A stretch of DNA of 46,090 nucleotides from Clostridia bacterium (GTDB lineage Bacteria; Bacillota; Clostridia; Oscillospirales; CAG-272). Below the pieces are notes generated by a model, which saw only the letters and a program-made list of their open reading frames with translations, searched no databases and was not told where the DNA came from. Positions 32,226-40,549 of this stretch are shown piece by piece. Each line of letters begins with the position of its first letter. Positions within the stretch are counted from its first letter, which is position 1. The translations under genes and the position numbers were made by a program. The stretch is taken from positions 1 through 46,090 of the forward strand of contig JAFTQT010000092.1 in assembly GCA_017462615.1 (NCBI GenBank), written 5' to 3'.

Positions 32226-32678
32226 ATGAAAAAACTGATTCTCGGCTGTGACCACGCCGCCGTGGAACTGAAAAATTTGGTAAAAGAACACCTTACTGCC
32301 CGCGGCTTTGAGGTAGAGGACGTAGGTACCCACACCACCGATAGCTGCAATTATCCGGATATCGCCCACAAGCTGTGCACCAAAATTCAAAGCGGTGAGC
32401 ATACCATGGGCATTCTCATTTGCGGTACCGGCATTGGTATGTCCATGGCCGCCAATAAGCACCGCGGCATCCGTGCCGCTTGCTGCTCCGATACCTTCAG
32501 CGCAAAGCTGACCCGCCAGCACAACGACGCCAACGTGCTGTGCTTCGGCGCCCGCGTGGTGGGCATGGGGCTTGCCATTGAGCTGGTGGACGCCTTTGTG
32601 GACGCCGAATTCGAGGGCGGCAAGCACGCGGTGCGCGTGGATATGATCACCGCCATTGAAAACGGCACACTTGCTTGA
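32226..32678 (+). CDS. rpiB: Ribose 5-phosphate isomerase B
   Basis: The 150-residue protein has the RpiB/LacAB signatures GCDHAAVELKN at the N-terminus, ICGTGIGMSMAANKHRGIRA at about 65-84 with the catalytic Cys, and CSDTFSAKLTRQHNDANVLC. It interconverts ribose 5-phosphate and ribulose 5-phosphate in the pentose phosphate pathway and links to rpe at 34006. GAAAGGATAGTGCT precedes the ATG. Confidence 0.96.
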   Translation: MKKLILGCDHAAVELKNLVKEHLTARGFEVEDVGTHTTDSCNYPDIAHKLCTKIQSGEHTMGILICGTGIGMSMAANKHRGIRAACCSDTFSAKLTRQHNDANVLCFGARVVGMGLAIELVDAFVDAEFEGGKHAVRVDMITAIENGTLA

Positions 32679-32685
32679 TATCCGT

Positions 32686-33387
32686 ATGACTGAAAATAAA
32701 AAACGTACCGCCGCCGTCATTGTGGCGGCCGGCAGCTCTCTGCGCATGGGAAATGACATCAAAAAGCAATTTTTGAAGGTGAAGGCCGTCCCTGTGCTTC
32801 TCCGCACGCTGCAAAGCTTTGAGGCCTGCGATCAGATCGACGAGATCGTTGTGGTAGCCAAGGAGGAGGACGTAGCCGCCGTCCGCGAGCTGGCGGCAGA
32901 GTATCAGATCGCCAAGCTCACCGCCGTAGTCGTTGGCGGTGCCACGCGAGCTATTTCTGCCAAGCTGGGCTTTGAGCGCATCGACCCCGATATGCAATAC
33001 GTAGCGATCCACGATGGCGCCCGATGCCTGGTAACACCGGAGGAGATAGAACGGGTCTGCCTCGCAGCCTACGAGCAAGGGGCTGCTACCGCTGCCGTTC
33101 CCGTCACCGATACGGTCAAGCGCGCCGATGAAAGCGGCTTCATTGCCGACACGCTGGATCGTCGCAGTATTTTCCTTGCGGCAACCCCCCAGATCTTCTC
33201 CGTAGAGCTTTATCGCCGGGCGCTGGAGGCGGAATGCATTGACTTCACCGACGACAATCAACTGATCGAGCTGCTGCCCCACCCGGTGAAGATCGTGGAG
33301 TGCAGCAGAGATAACATCAAGATCACCTATCCGGAGGATGTTTCCCTCGCGGAGTTTATTCTGAATCGAAGGGAGGGGCTGCAATGA
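32686..33387 (+). CDS. ispD: 2-C-methyl-D-erythritol 4-phosphate cytidylyltransferase
   Basis: The 233-residue protein has the nucleotidyltransferase entry [13 protein letters not shown] with KKQF nearby, [16 protein letters not shown] and the [15 protein letters not shown] region, with [19 protein letters not shown]. It forms CDP-methylerythritol in the MEP isoprenoid pathway. The usual HDGARP Pro is Cys here. The start at 32686 was chosen over an upstream TTG inside rpiB. The stop overlaps the ispF start by ATGA. Confidence 0.95.
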   Translation: MTENKKRTAAVIVAAGSSLRMGNDIKKQFLKVKAVPVLLRTLQSFEACDQIDEIVVVAKEEDVAAVRELAAEYQIAKLTAVVVGGATRAISAKLGFERIDPDMQYVAIHDGARCLVTPEEIERVCLAAYEQGAATAAVPVTDTVKRADESGFIADTLDRRSIFLAATPQIFSVELYRRALEAECIDFTDDNQLIELLPHPVKIVECSRDNIKITYPEDVSLAEFILNRREGLQ

Positions 33388-33851
33388 GGATCGGTCACGG
33401 CTACGACGTGCATCGGCTGGTGGAGGATCGCCCTTTGATACTGGGCGGCGTCACCATTCCCCACACCCACGGTCTACTCGGCCATTCCGACGCTGACGTG
33501 CTCGTCCATGCCATTATGGACGCGCTGCTCGGTTCCGCTGCGCTGGGAGATATCGGCAAGCTGTTTCCCGATAGCGATCCCGCCTACAAGGGCGCGGACA
33601 GTCTCCTACTGGCCACGGAGGTGGCAAAGCGCATCCGCGCGGCGGGCTTCGAGATCGGCAACGTGGACGCTACAGTGATTGCCGAGCGTCCCAAGCTCGC
33701 TCCCCACATTCCCTTGATGCGTGAGCGTATTGCCGCCGCCCTTGGCATTGCGGTGAGTGCCATCAGTGTCAAGGCCACCACCGAGGAAGGCCTCGGCTTT
33801 TCCGGCAGAAAGGAAGGCATCGCCGCTCACGCGGTCTGCCTCCTGCAATAA
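33384..33851 (+). CDS. ispF: 2-C-methyl-D-erythritol 2,4-cyclodiphosphate synthase
   Basis: The 155-residue protein has the metal-site motif GHGYDVHRL (Asp8, His10), [20 protein letters not shown] and the [12 protein letters not shown] loop, and ends with [20 protein letters not shown]. It cyclises CDP-methylerythritol phosphate in the MEP pathway. It overlaps ispD by four bases (ATGA). It is the last gene of the T-box-led run. Confidence 0.97.
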   Translation: MRIGHGYDVHRLVEDRPLILGGVTIPHTHGLLGHSDADVLVHAIMDALLGSAALGDIGKLFPDSDPAYKGADSLLLATEVAKRIRAAGFEIGNVDATVIAERPKLAPHIPLMRERIAAALGIAVSAISVKATTEEGLGFSGRKEGIAAHAVCLLQ

Positions 33852-33873
33852 AAAAGCCGCCCAGAGGGGCGGC
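33850..33873 (-). terminator. Hairpin at the end of ispF with a U-tract on the minus strand
   Basis: The stem GCCGCCC/GGGCGGC with an AGAG loop is preceded by six A, so only the minus strand has a hairpin followed by T6. On the plus strand the tail is GC-rich (CGGCACGCC). There is no minus-strand gene just upstream. Confidence 0.5.
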
Positions 33874-34005
33874 CGGCACGCCTTGCGGGGCTAAGACAAG
33901 CAAACTTCCCTCTTTTTCTCTTCCCTCCCGCGCCACGTGCTTGTTTTCATTTGCGTGCTTCTCATTGTCATATTATGTCGAAATTTTCTTTTTGTGAGGT
34001 TTTTT

Positions 34006-34665
34006 ATGAAAATTGCGCCTTCTATGTTATCCGCTGATTTTGCACACCTTGCCGAGTCGGTTGCCCGCGTGGAGAACGCCGGCGTTGAAATGCTCCATCT
34101 GGACGTAATGGACGGTAATTTTGTACCCAATCTTTCCTTCGGCCCCTGTGTGATCGCCGGCATCCGCCCCGAGAGCAAGCTGTTTTTTGACGTGCATCTG
34201 ATGATCGAGCGCCCGGAGCGCTATATTGATTACTTCGTCAAGTGCGGCGCTGACGGCATCACCATCCACTTTGAGAGCACCGAGAACCCTGCCGAGGTGC
34301 TGAAGACTATTCGCGCCGCCGGCGTAAAGCCCGCCGTTGCCATCTCCCCCGACACTCCCGCCGATGTGCTCTATCCCCTGCTGCCGCTGGTGGATATGGT
34401 GCTGGTAATGACAGTTTACCCCGGCTTTGGCGGTCAGAAGCTGATACCCGCTTGCCTTGAAAAGGCCGCACAGCTCCGCGCAAAGATCGAGGAGCTGGGG
34501 CTTGCCATTGACGTGCAGGCCGATGGCGGCATTGGTGCCGGCAATCTGGCCGACGTGCTGAAGAGCGGCATCAACGTGGTGGTAGCAGGCTCCGCCGTGT
34601 TCGGCGCGCCCGATCCTGCCAAGGCCGTGGCAGATATGCGTAAGATCGAGGCCGAGCTGGCTTAA
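34006..34665 (+). CDS. rpe: Ribulose-phosphate 3-epimerase
   Basis: The 219-residue TIM-barrel protein has the family signatures APSMLSADF, LHLDVMDGNFVPN, GITIHFESTENP and the VMTVYPGFGGQKLIP block. It interconverts ribulose and xylulose 5-phosphates in the cytoplasm. The start at 34006 has GTGAGG six bases upstream; the upstream in-frame extension (from 33937) is hydrophobic and not family-like. The 154-base gap to ispF contains the hairpin above. It may be a separate unit or the end of the T-box operon. Confidence 0.97.
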   Translation: MKIAPSMLSADFAHLAESVARVENAGVEMLHLDVMDGNFVPNLSFGPCVIAGIRPESKLFFDVHLMIERPERYIDYFVKCGADGITIHFESTENPAEVLKTIRAAGVKPAVAISPDTPADVLYPLLPLVDMVLVMTVYPGFGGQKLIPACLEKAAQLRAKIEELGLAIDVQADGGIGAGNLADVLKSGINVVVAGSAVFGAPDPAKAVADMRKIEAELA

Positions 34666-34679
34666 AAACGACTTCAAAA

Positions 34680-34713
34680 GAAAAAAACGCGAGAATTTCT
34701 CGCGTTTTTTTCT
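34680..34713. terminator. Bidirectional intrinsic terminator
   Basis: AAAAAAACGCGAG and CTCGCGTTTTTTT form a strong stem with A/T tails on both sides. It lies 15 bases after rpe and ends the converging membrane-protein unit too. Confidence 0.92.
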
Positions 34714-34714
34714 T

Positions 34715-35524
34715 TTACTTGGTCAGCTCCTTGAAATAGGCCACAGCGGCAGCATAGATATCCTCGTTGCTGCTGTTTCCAAAGACAAAGGGGCCCATCA
34801 GGCAGACCACGGTGTCCTCCGGCAGCACGCGCACGGCGCTGTTGTTCTTGTAAAGCTCGGTATCGCCGAGGCGAATGCCATAGCAATGCGTGTTGCCATC
34901 CTTATCGGTGGTGTAAACGGCCCCCTTAGGCGATTCGCCAAGCACGGGGGTAAGGTCAGTCAGCACCTGGCTTTGAGTAGCCAGCTCCTCAAACATCCAG
35001 GGCGCAAGGAAATACACCGAGGCGTCTCCCGTTTTGATGTAGTTGTTGTACTGCCCCTTCTGCTGGGTGTTATTGTAAGCGTCCACCACGATGCCGGCGG
35101 GCTTGCCATCCTTATCCACGCGGTTCTTCATTTCCTCGATTTCAGCGGCAGAATAGACACTAAAGGACACGATGCGAACGGTTTTATTGCCATCACCGTC
35201 AATATCCGTGGCAAGCTTGGTGGAAAGACAGGCGTTCAGCGCCTTCAGCCCCGCCTCGTCGGTCATAAAGCTATAGGGGCCGGCGGTGACGATGGTCAGA
35301 TCTCCCTCGCTCTCTCTGGTGCTCATTTGCACCACGCAAACGATCAACACTACGGCAATAAACAGCGCGGCAATAGTGTGCCATTTATAATGATACCAGA
35401 AGTTATCAAACCAGCGGTAAAGCTTACCGTGGGGGCGCTCCGGACGCGTAGCGCTTCCAACTCCACCGAGACGGATCTCCCGCTCATCCAGCTTTTCTTC
35501 TCTTTTTTCGTTATTTTCTCTCAT
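34715..35524 (-). CDS. Single-pass membrane protein, unknown function
   Basis: I do not recognise this 269-residue protein. It has a charged cytoplasmic N-terminus of about 50 residues (ENNEKREEKLDERE), one membrane helix at about residues 52-68 (HTIAALFIAVVLIVCVVQM), and an extracellular domain of about 195 residues containing a DGDGNKT calcium-loop-like stretch. No lipobox is seen. GGAAG precedes the ATG. It follows lysS after a hairpin and may be read from the same transcript. Confidence 0.75.
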   Translation of the reverse strand: MRENNEKREEKLDEREIRLGGVGSATRPERPHGKLYRWFDNFWYHYKWHTIAALFIAVVLIVCVVQMSTRESEGDLTIVTAGPYSFMTDEAGLKALNACLSTKLATDIDGDGNKTVRIVSFSVYSAAEIEEMKNRVDKDGKPAGIVVDAYNNTQQKGQYNNYIKTGDASVYFLAPWMFEELATQSQVLTDLTPVLGESPKGAVYTTDKDGNTHCYGIRLGDTELYKNNSAVRVLPEDTVVCLMGPFVFGNSSNEDIYAAAVAYFKELTK

Positions 35525-35549
35525 TTTGCTTCCTTTCTGACATACAAAG

Positions 35550-35571
35550 CGGGAGTGCCGAGGCACTCCCG
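35550..35571 (-). terminator. Hairpin between lysS and the membrane protein
   Basis: A perfect stem CGGGAGTGCC/GGCACTCCCG surrounds a tiny loop. The minus-strand tail, CTTTGTATG, has a weak U-run, so this may be a partial terminator or an RNA-processing element. Confidence 0.5.
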
Positions 35572-35578
35572 TTACTGA

Positions 35579-37099
35579 TTAGTCGATCGGCTTCATCGTC
35601 GGGAACAGGAGCACGTCGCGGATGGACGGGCTATCGGTGAGCAGCATGACCAAACGGTCAATGCCAAAGCCAAGGCCGCCTGTGGGAGGCAGGCCGTACT
35701 CAAGAGCGGTAACGTAATCGTAATCCACCTGCGCGCGGCAGTTGGGGTCCAGCGCCTTTCGCTCGGCCACCTGGCGTTCAAAGCGCTCCTTCTGGTCGAT
35801 GGGATCGTTCAGCTCGGAGAAGGCGTTGCCAAACTCGGTGGCGTTGATGAAGTACTCAAAGCGCTCGGTGAAGGCGGGATTTTCGGGCTTGCGCTTGGCA
35901 AGGGGGCTGATCTCTACGGGATAATCGTAAATAAAGGTAGGCTGAATGAGCTTCTCCTCCACAAACGCGTCAAAGAACTCTGCCAGGATCGCACCCTTGG
36001 TGGGCACCTCGGGCAGCTCGACGTGATGCGCCTTGGCGGCAGCGATTGCCTCCTCGTCGGTGGCGATCTCGTTAAAGTCCACACCGCTATACTTCTTCAC
36101 AGCCTCCAGCATGGTCATACGCTCCCAATGGCCAAGGTCGATCTGATGACCACAGTAAGGAATGACAAGACTGCCGCAGACCTTCTGGGCTACGGTACGC
36201 ATCATCTCCTCCACCAGATCCATCAGCGCGTGATAATCGGTATAGGCCTGATACAGCTCAATGCTGGTGAACTCGGGGTTGTGCTTGGGGTCCATACCCT
36301 CGTTACGGAAGATACGGCCTACCTCGTAGACACGATCCATGCCGCCCACGATCAGACGCTTCAGATACAGCTCGGTCTCGATACGCAGCACCATATCCAT
36401 ATCCAGCGTGTTGTGATGGGTGGTAAAGGGACGAGCGCTGGCACCGATCTCAAAGGGGGTAAGAATAGGGGTATCCACCTCGAGGAAGCCCTTGCCGTCA
36501 AGGAAGGAGCGCAGCTCCCGCAGGATCATGCTACGCTTGACAAAGGTATCCTTTACCTCGGGATTCATGATGAGATCCACATAGCGCTGACGGTAGCGCA
36601 TCTCCTGATCCTTCAGGCCGTGGAACTTCTCGGGCAGGGGCAGCAGGCTCTTGGAAAGCAGCACCAGCTCGGTGCAGCGCACGCTGATCTCGCCCATTTT
36701 GGTGCGGAACACAATGCCCTTTACACCAATGATATCACCGATATCCATCTTCTTGAAGCCGGCATAAGCCTCTTCGCCGATGATGTCGCGGCGCACGTAG
36801 ATCTGAATATCGCCCTTGTCGTCGCGCAGGTGCGCAAAGCTTGCCTTACCCATAATACGACGGGTCATCATACGACCGGCAAGGCAAACCTCTACCTCGG
36901 TTTCAGCCTCAGCCTCAAGATCGGCAAAGCGCTCCTTGATCTCGGCGGAATAGGCATCCTGGGGATATTTGGTGATCTCAAAGGGATCGTGACCGGCCTC
37001 GCGCAACGCAGCCAGCTTTTCGCGACGCACACGGAATACGTCCGCAATATTTACTTCTTCTGCGGCCTCAACCGCATTATTTCTGATCTCTTCAGACAT
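35579..37099 (-). CDS. lysS: Lysyl-tRNA synthetase, class II
   Basis: The 506-residue protein has an N-terminal OB-fold anticodon-binding domain (CLAGRMMTRRIMGKASFAHL, residues about 70-90) and class II motifs: motif 2 RNEGMDPKHNPEFTSIELYQ and motif 3 PPTGGLGFGIDRLVMLL. It charges tRNA-Lys. AAAAGGAGAAGCC precedes the ATG, 12 bases after greA. The greA-lysS pairing is common in Clostridia. Confidence 0.97.
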   Translation of the reverse strand: MSEEIRNNAVEAAEEVNIADVFRVRREKLAALREAGHDPFEITKYPQDAYSAEIKERFADLEAEAETEVEVCLAGRMMTRRIMGKASFAHLRDDKGDIQIYVRRDIIGEEAYAGFKKMDIGDIIGVKGIVFRTKMGEISVRCTELVLLSKSLLPLPEKFHGLKDQEMRYRQRYVDLIMNPEVKDTFVKRSMILRELRSFLDGKGFLEVDTPILTPFEIGASARPFTTHHNTLDMDMVLRIETELYLKRLIVGGMDRVYEVGRIFRNEGMDPKHNPEFTSIELYQAYTDYHALMDLVEEMMRTVAQKVCGSLVIPYCGHQIDLGHWERMTMLEAVKKYSGVDFNEIATDEEAIAAAKAHHVELPEVPTKGAILAEFFDAFVEEKLIQPTFIYDYPVEISPLAKRKPENPAFTERFEYFINATEFGNAFSELNDPIDQKERFERQVAERKALDPNCRAQVDYDYVTALEYGLPPTGGLGFGIDRLVMLLTDSPSIRDVLLFPTMKPID

Positions 37100-37110
37100 G
37101 GCTTCTCCTT

Positions 37111-37599
37111 TTAGTCGCGGCTTACGCTCAAAATACGATAGGTAAAGGTGTAACCGGAGGCCTCAACCGTACCGGTAACGGTGTCGCCCTTTTTGTGACC
37201 GATCAAAGCGGCACCGACGGGAGACTGGTCGGAAATCTTGCCGCTGATGATATCAGCCTCATTGGAGCCGACGATACGATACGTAAGATCCTCACCGGCC
37301 ACTTCGTCGCGCACCTTCACAGTGGAGCCAATATCAATGACACCACGCACGGCCTTGGAGGCATCGTATACCTCGGCGTGCTCAATATCGTATTTCAGCT
37401 TCAGGATCCGGGCCTCGTTTTCAGCCTGGGCGTTACGTGCAGCATCATACTCGGCGTTCTCGGAAAGGTCACCGAAGCCACGGGCTACAACGATATCGTT
37501 TTTGATACGCTCGCGCTCTTCGCCCTCGCGCCATTGCAGCTCCTTGACCAGCTCGTCATAACCCTGTTGGGTCATTGTAATCTTCTTTTCGTTTGCCAT
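37111..37599 (-). CDS. greA: Transcription elongation factor GreA
   Basis: The 162-residue protein has an N-terminal coiled coil with the acidic tip GFGDLSENAEYDAARNAQAENEAR-type segment at about residues 41-60, which inserts into the polymerase secondary channel. The C-terminal domain contains SPVGAALIGHKKGD. It rescues backtracked RNA polymerase by stimulating transcript cleavage. AGAGGAGTAACC precedes the ATG. It sits between an S41 protease and lysS. Confidence 0.97.
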   Translation of the reverse strand: MANEKKITMTQQGYDELVKELQWREGEERERIKNDIVVARGFGDLSENAEYDAARNAQAENEARILKLKYDIEHAEVYDASKAVRGVIDIGSTVKVRDEVAGEDLTYRIVGSNEADIISGKISDQSPVGAALIGHKKGDTVTGTVEASGYTFTYRILSVSRD

Positions 37600-37633
37600 T
37601 GCGGTTACTCCTCTATACTATTAAAATAAATTT

Positions 37634-39217
37634 TTACGGTTGAAATACTTTTAACGCAGCCTGCAGCTGATCATCCTCAGCCTCGGTCAGCAAATACAGG
37701 TTCTTGCCGGCGGCCTCCTCAGACAGCGCCACCTCCACGTGGGGTGCGATACCCACATCGTGGTAATTTTCGCCCGAAGGGGGCGTATAATATCCCACCG
37801 TCAGCTTCAAGCCTCCCTTGTAGCCCATGGCGCCAAGGTCAAAGACGGATTGCAGAATCCCCTTGCCAAAGCTGGTCTCGCCCACCAGGGTAGCCAGCTG
37901 ATAATCCCGCAGCGTGGAAGCAAACAGCTCGGCAGCGCTGGCGCTGTAGCCGTTCATCAGCACGGCCAAGGGGTACTGGCGGTAACAGCCGATATCTTCC
38001 TTGGTTACGCTGCAGGCCTCGCCCTCATCCCGATAGGTAACGACCTCCACATATTCGCTGGAGATCTCCTTGCCGTCCTTACCGTAGGTACTGACCACAA
38101 GATCCCCCTCGTTCAGAAAATAACTGAGAATCGCCTTGACGGAGCGCAGATCACCACCGGGATTGTTGCGCACGTCGATCACGAATTTCGTACAATTTTT
38201 AGCGATCAGACCATCCATGGCGGCCTTGAACTGCTCCGGCGTATGCAGATCAAATTGCGTGATGCGCACAATGCCCACCGTGGGATCGGTTTCCGAAACG
38301 TGCCCGCTGGCACTGACGATTTGTATAGCGGCGCGAGTCACGGAGAAGAAGAGGGTCTCGCCGTTCCGGATCACGGTGAACTCCGCTTTGGTTCCCGCCT
38401 CACCGCGCAGTAGATCCAGAGAAGCCTCATAACCCTTTTCAGCTACGGAAACGGCGTTTTCACCGCTGCCGAGAGAAATTACCACGTCACCGGGAGCGAC
38501 CCCCGCCTGCATAGCGGGAGAATCCGGCAGCACGTCAATGATCAATATGCCCGTCGGATCCTGGCTTTCGGTCACCGTCACGCCAATGCCTACCGCATTA
38601 CCGCTGTTTTGCTCCAGCAGCGCGGCAAACTCTTCCTCGGTATAATAAGCGGCGTACTGATCGCCCGTAGCAGCAGCATAGGCCTTCAGCATTTCATCCA
38701 GCAAAAGCTGACCGTCGGTATCATAGAGTGAATATTGCTTAAAGATCTGATCGATCAGACCGATCTTGTCTACATAATCCTCCGCGTCCTCTTCCCCTGT
38801 GGTACCAAGCGTACCGCCGGGAGTCAACAGAAGAGCACAGCCGCTGCCTGCGACAAACGCGATGACGGCAACGGAAAGAATGGCAGCGATCAGCGAGATC
38901 AAAAACGTGGATAACGAGACGGTTCGCTTGGGCTTTGCGGCCGCAGGCTGTACCGCAGGCGCGTAGGGGTAGCTCCCCGGAGCCGGCGGCATTTCCCGAT
39001 AAATTTCCCGCAGCTCAATGCCGAAGGAAAGAAGCTGCAAACGCAGCGCGTCAAAAACGCTGGCGGGATTCACCGCATCCGCCGCAAGGATCATCAAACG
39101 GGCACCTGCCTCGTCAAGACTGACTGTCGCACCGGAAAGGCTCTCGCAAACAAGCCTTTGCAGCTCCGCGCGACGCGCAGCGTCTACGGCCGGCGTCAAA
39201 GAATAAATCAGTTTCAT
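37634..39217 (-). CDS. S41 family C-terminal processing peptidase with cytoplasmic N-terminal domain
   Basis: The 527-residue protein has a cytoplasmic domain of about 95 residues, a membrane helix (about 104-130), then an extracytoplasmic PDZ domain (GIGVTVTESQDPTG, LPDSPAMQAGVAPGDVV) and an S41 protease domain (FVIDVRNNPGGDL, MNGYSASAAELFAS, GETSFGKGILQS). The second Ser of Ser-Ala-Ser and the Lys 25 residues later form the catalytic dyad. CtpA/CtpB enzymes trim secreted or membrane proteins. The extra N-terminal domain is not typical. AAAGGG precedes the ATG. Confidence 0.9.
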   Translation of the reverse strand: MKLIYSLTPAVDAARRAELQRLVCESLSGATVSLDEAGARLMILAADAVNPASVFDALRLQLLSFGIELREIYREMPPAPGSYPYAPAVQPAAAKPKRTVSLSTFLISLIAAILSVAVIAFVAGSGCALLLTPGGTLGTTGEEDAEDYVDKIGLIDQIFKQYSLYDTDGQLLLDEMLKAYAAATGDQYAAYYTEEEFAALLEQNSGNAVGIGVTVTESQDPTGILIIDVLPDSPAMQAGVAPGDVVISLGSGENAVSVAEKGYEASLDLLRGEAGTKAEFTVIRNGETLFFSVTRAAIQIVSASGHVSETDPTVGIVRITQFDLHTPEQFKAAMDGLIAKNCTKFVIDVRNNPGGDLRSVKAILSYFLNEGDLVVSTYGKDGKEISSEYVEVVTYRDEGEACSVTKEDIGCYRQYPLAVLMNGYSASAAELFASTLRDYQLATLVGETSFGKGILQSVFDLGAMGYKGGLKLTVGYYTPPSGENYHDVGIAPHVEVALSEEAAGKNLYLLTEAEDDQLQAALKVFQP

Positions 39218-39260
39218 AATTCCCTTTCTTATGAAAAGCAGATAGGCATAGAAGGGTTAA

Positions 39261-39301
39261 AACAATCAAAAGTAAGCGGTGGCAAAAGCCTGCCGCTTAC
39301 T
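39261..39301 (-). terminator. Intrinsic terminator of the CdaR/PucR-type gene
   Basis: The stem AGTAAGCGG (39271-39279)/CCGCTTACT (39293-39301) is followed on the minus strand by TTTGATTGTTTT. It lies 16 bases past the stop. Confidence 0.85.
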
Positions 39302-39316
39302 ATTGATGCTTATGTA

Positions 39317-40402
39317 TTAGAATTTGCCGGGCTTGGAGTCAAGATACTTCTTGACCATCAAGGCGACCTTAAAGGTAATGGCATGCTCAAACTCACGCAG
39401 ATCAAGGCCGGTCAGCTTGCGGATCTTCTCCAGACGGTATACCAGCGTGTTGCGGTGAACAAAGAGCTTACGGGAGGTTTCGGACACGTTCAGATTGTTC
39501 TCAAAGAAGCTCTGAATAGTCATCAGCGTCTCGCGATCAAGAGACTCCAGGCTCTCCTTCTTGAAGACCTCCTGCAGGAACATTTCGCAAAGAGTGGTGG
39601 GCAGCTGATAAATGAGACGGCCAATGCCCAGGTTCTCATAGCTGATGATGTTCTTTTCGGTTTCGAACACCTTGCCGACCTCCAGAGCCACCTGTGCCTC
39701 CTTGTAGGCACGAGCCAGATCCTTGATATTGTCAACGGCGGTGGAAATACCGATGGCCACCTTGGTGTAAAACTCGGTAGAAAGGGTGTCGGCAATGTTG
39801 GTGGCGATCTTCTCGATCTCGCGGCTGTCAATGCCGGACTTCACGTCCTTTACCAGCACGATATCATGCTCACCGACGCTGATCACGTAGTCCTTGGACT
39901 TATCCGGGAACATATTCTGCAGCATCTCAAAGGGCATCATATCGGTCTTACCAAAGAACTTGATCAGGAATACGATGCGCACCTCTTCGGTGTTGAAGTG
40001 CAGCTCCTTGCTCTTGATGTAAATATCGCTGGGCAGAATATTATCGAGAATGATATTCTTGATAAAGGAGCCCTTGTCGTACTTCTCATCATAGAGATTT
40101 TTGATGTTGCCAAGAGAAATGGCCAGCATCTTGCACATCTTCTCCGCCATTTTGTCCTCGCCCTCGACAAAGACGATGTACTCTGCCTTGGAGCCGCTGA
40201 AAATGGGGCGGTAGGTATATCCACCGGATACGACCTCCTCCGACGCGTAGGCAATCTCCTCGCGGATACCCTGCTTGACCTCACCGATCTTGACAAGCTC
40301 AGAGCAGGAAATGATGACGCCGTTCTCGTCGATCACACCGATCACACGGTCGATAGCGTCCTTCATTTGATGGATCACGCCTTGAAACAATCTGTTTGAC
40401 AT
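39317..40402 (-). CDS. CdaR/PucR-type transcriptional regulator
   Basis: The 361-residue protein has an N-terminal sensor region (about 1-120), a middle GGDEF-like CdaR domain (KVAIGISTAVDNIKDLARAY with a conserved EAQVALEVG), and a C-terminal helix-turn-helix of the PucR type (FFENNLNVSETSRKLFVHRN, TLVYRLEKIRKLTGLDLREF). Such regulators respond to sugar diacids, purines or amino acids; the effector here is unknown. GAGG lies nine bases upstream of the ATG. It is a single-gene unit with its own promoter and terminator; nothing adjacent is an obvious target. Confidence 0.9.
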   Translation of the reverse strand: MSNRLFQGVIHQMKDAIDRVIGVIDENGVIISCSELVKIGEVKQGIREEIAYASEEVVSGGYTYRPIFSGSKAEYIVFVEGEDKMAEKMCKMLAISLGNIKNLYDEKYDKGSFIKNIILDNILPSDIYIKSKELHFNTEEVRIVFLIKFFGKTDMMPFEMLQNMFPDKSKDYVISVGEHDIVLVKDVKSGIDSREIEKIATNIADTLSTEFYTKVAIGISTAVDNIKDLARAYKEAQVALEVGKVFETEKNIISYENLGIGRLIYQLPTTLCEMFLQEVFKKESLESLDRETLMTIQSFFENNLNVSETSRKLFVHRNTLVYRLEKIRKLTGLDLREFEHAITFKVALMVKKYLDSKPGKF

Positions 40403-40450
40403 ACCTTTTTACCTCATTCTTTTATATGTGAATTATATAGAATTACTTAT

Positions 40451-40479
40451 ATTTTACACGGTTTTTGGGTATTTTGCAA
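40451..40479 (-). promoter_or_regulatory. Promoter of the CdaR/PucR-type gene
   Basis: On the minus strand, TTGCAA (40474-40479) and TAAAAT (40451-40456) are 17 bases apart, with GTG directly before the -10 box, as in the ymfF promoter. Confidence 0.75.
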
Positions 40480-40549
40480 TAGGTATTTGACATTTTTCAC
40501 AGAAAAAAGTAAATTTTTTTGTGAATTTTATGTCCGAAGCAGGTTGCGC

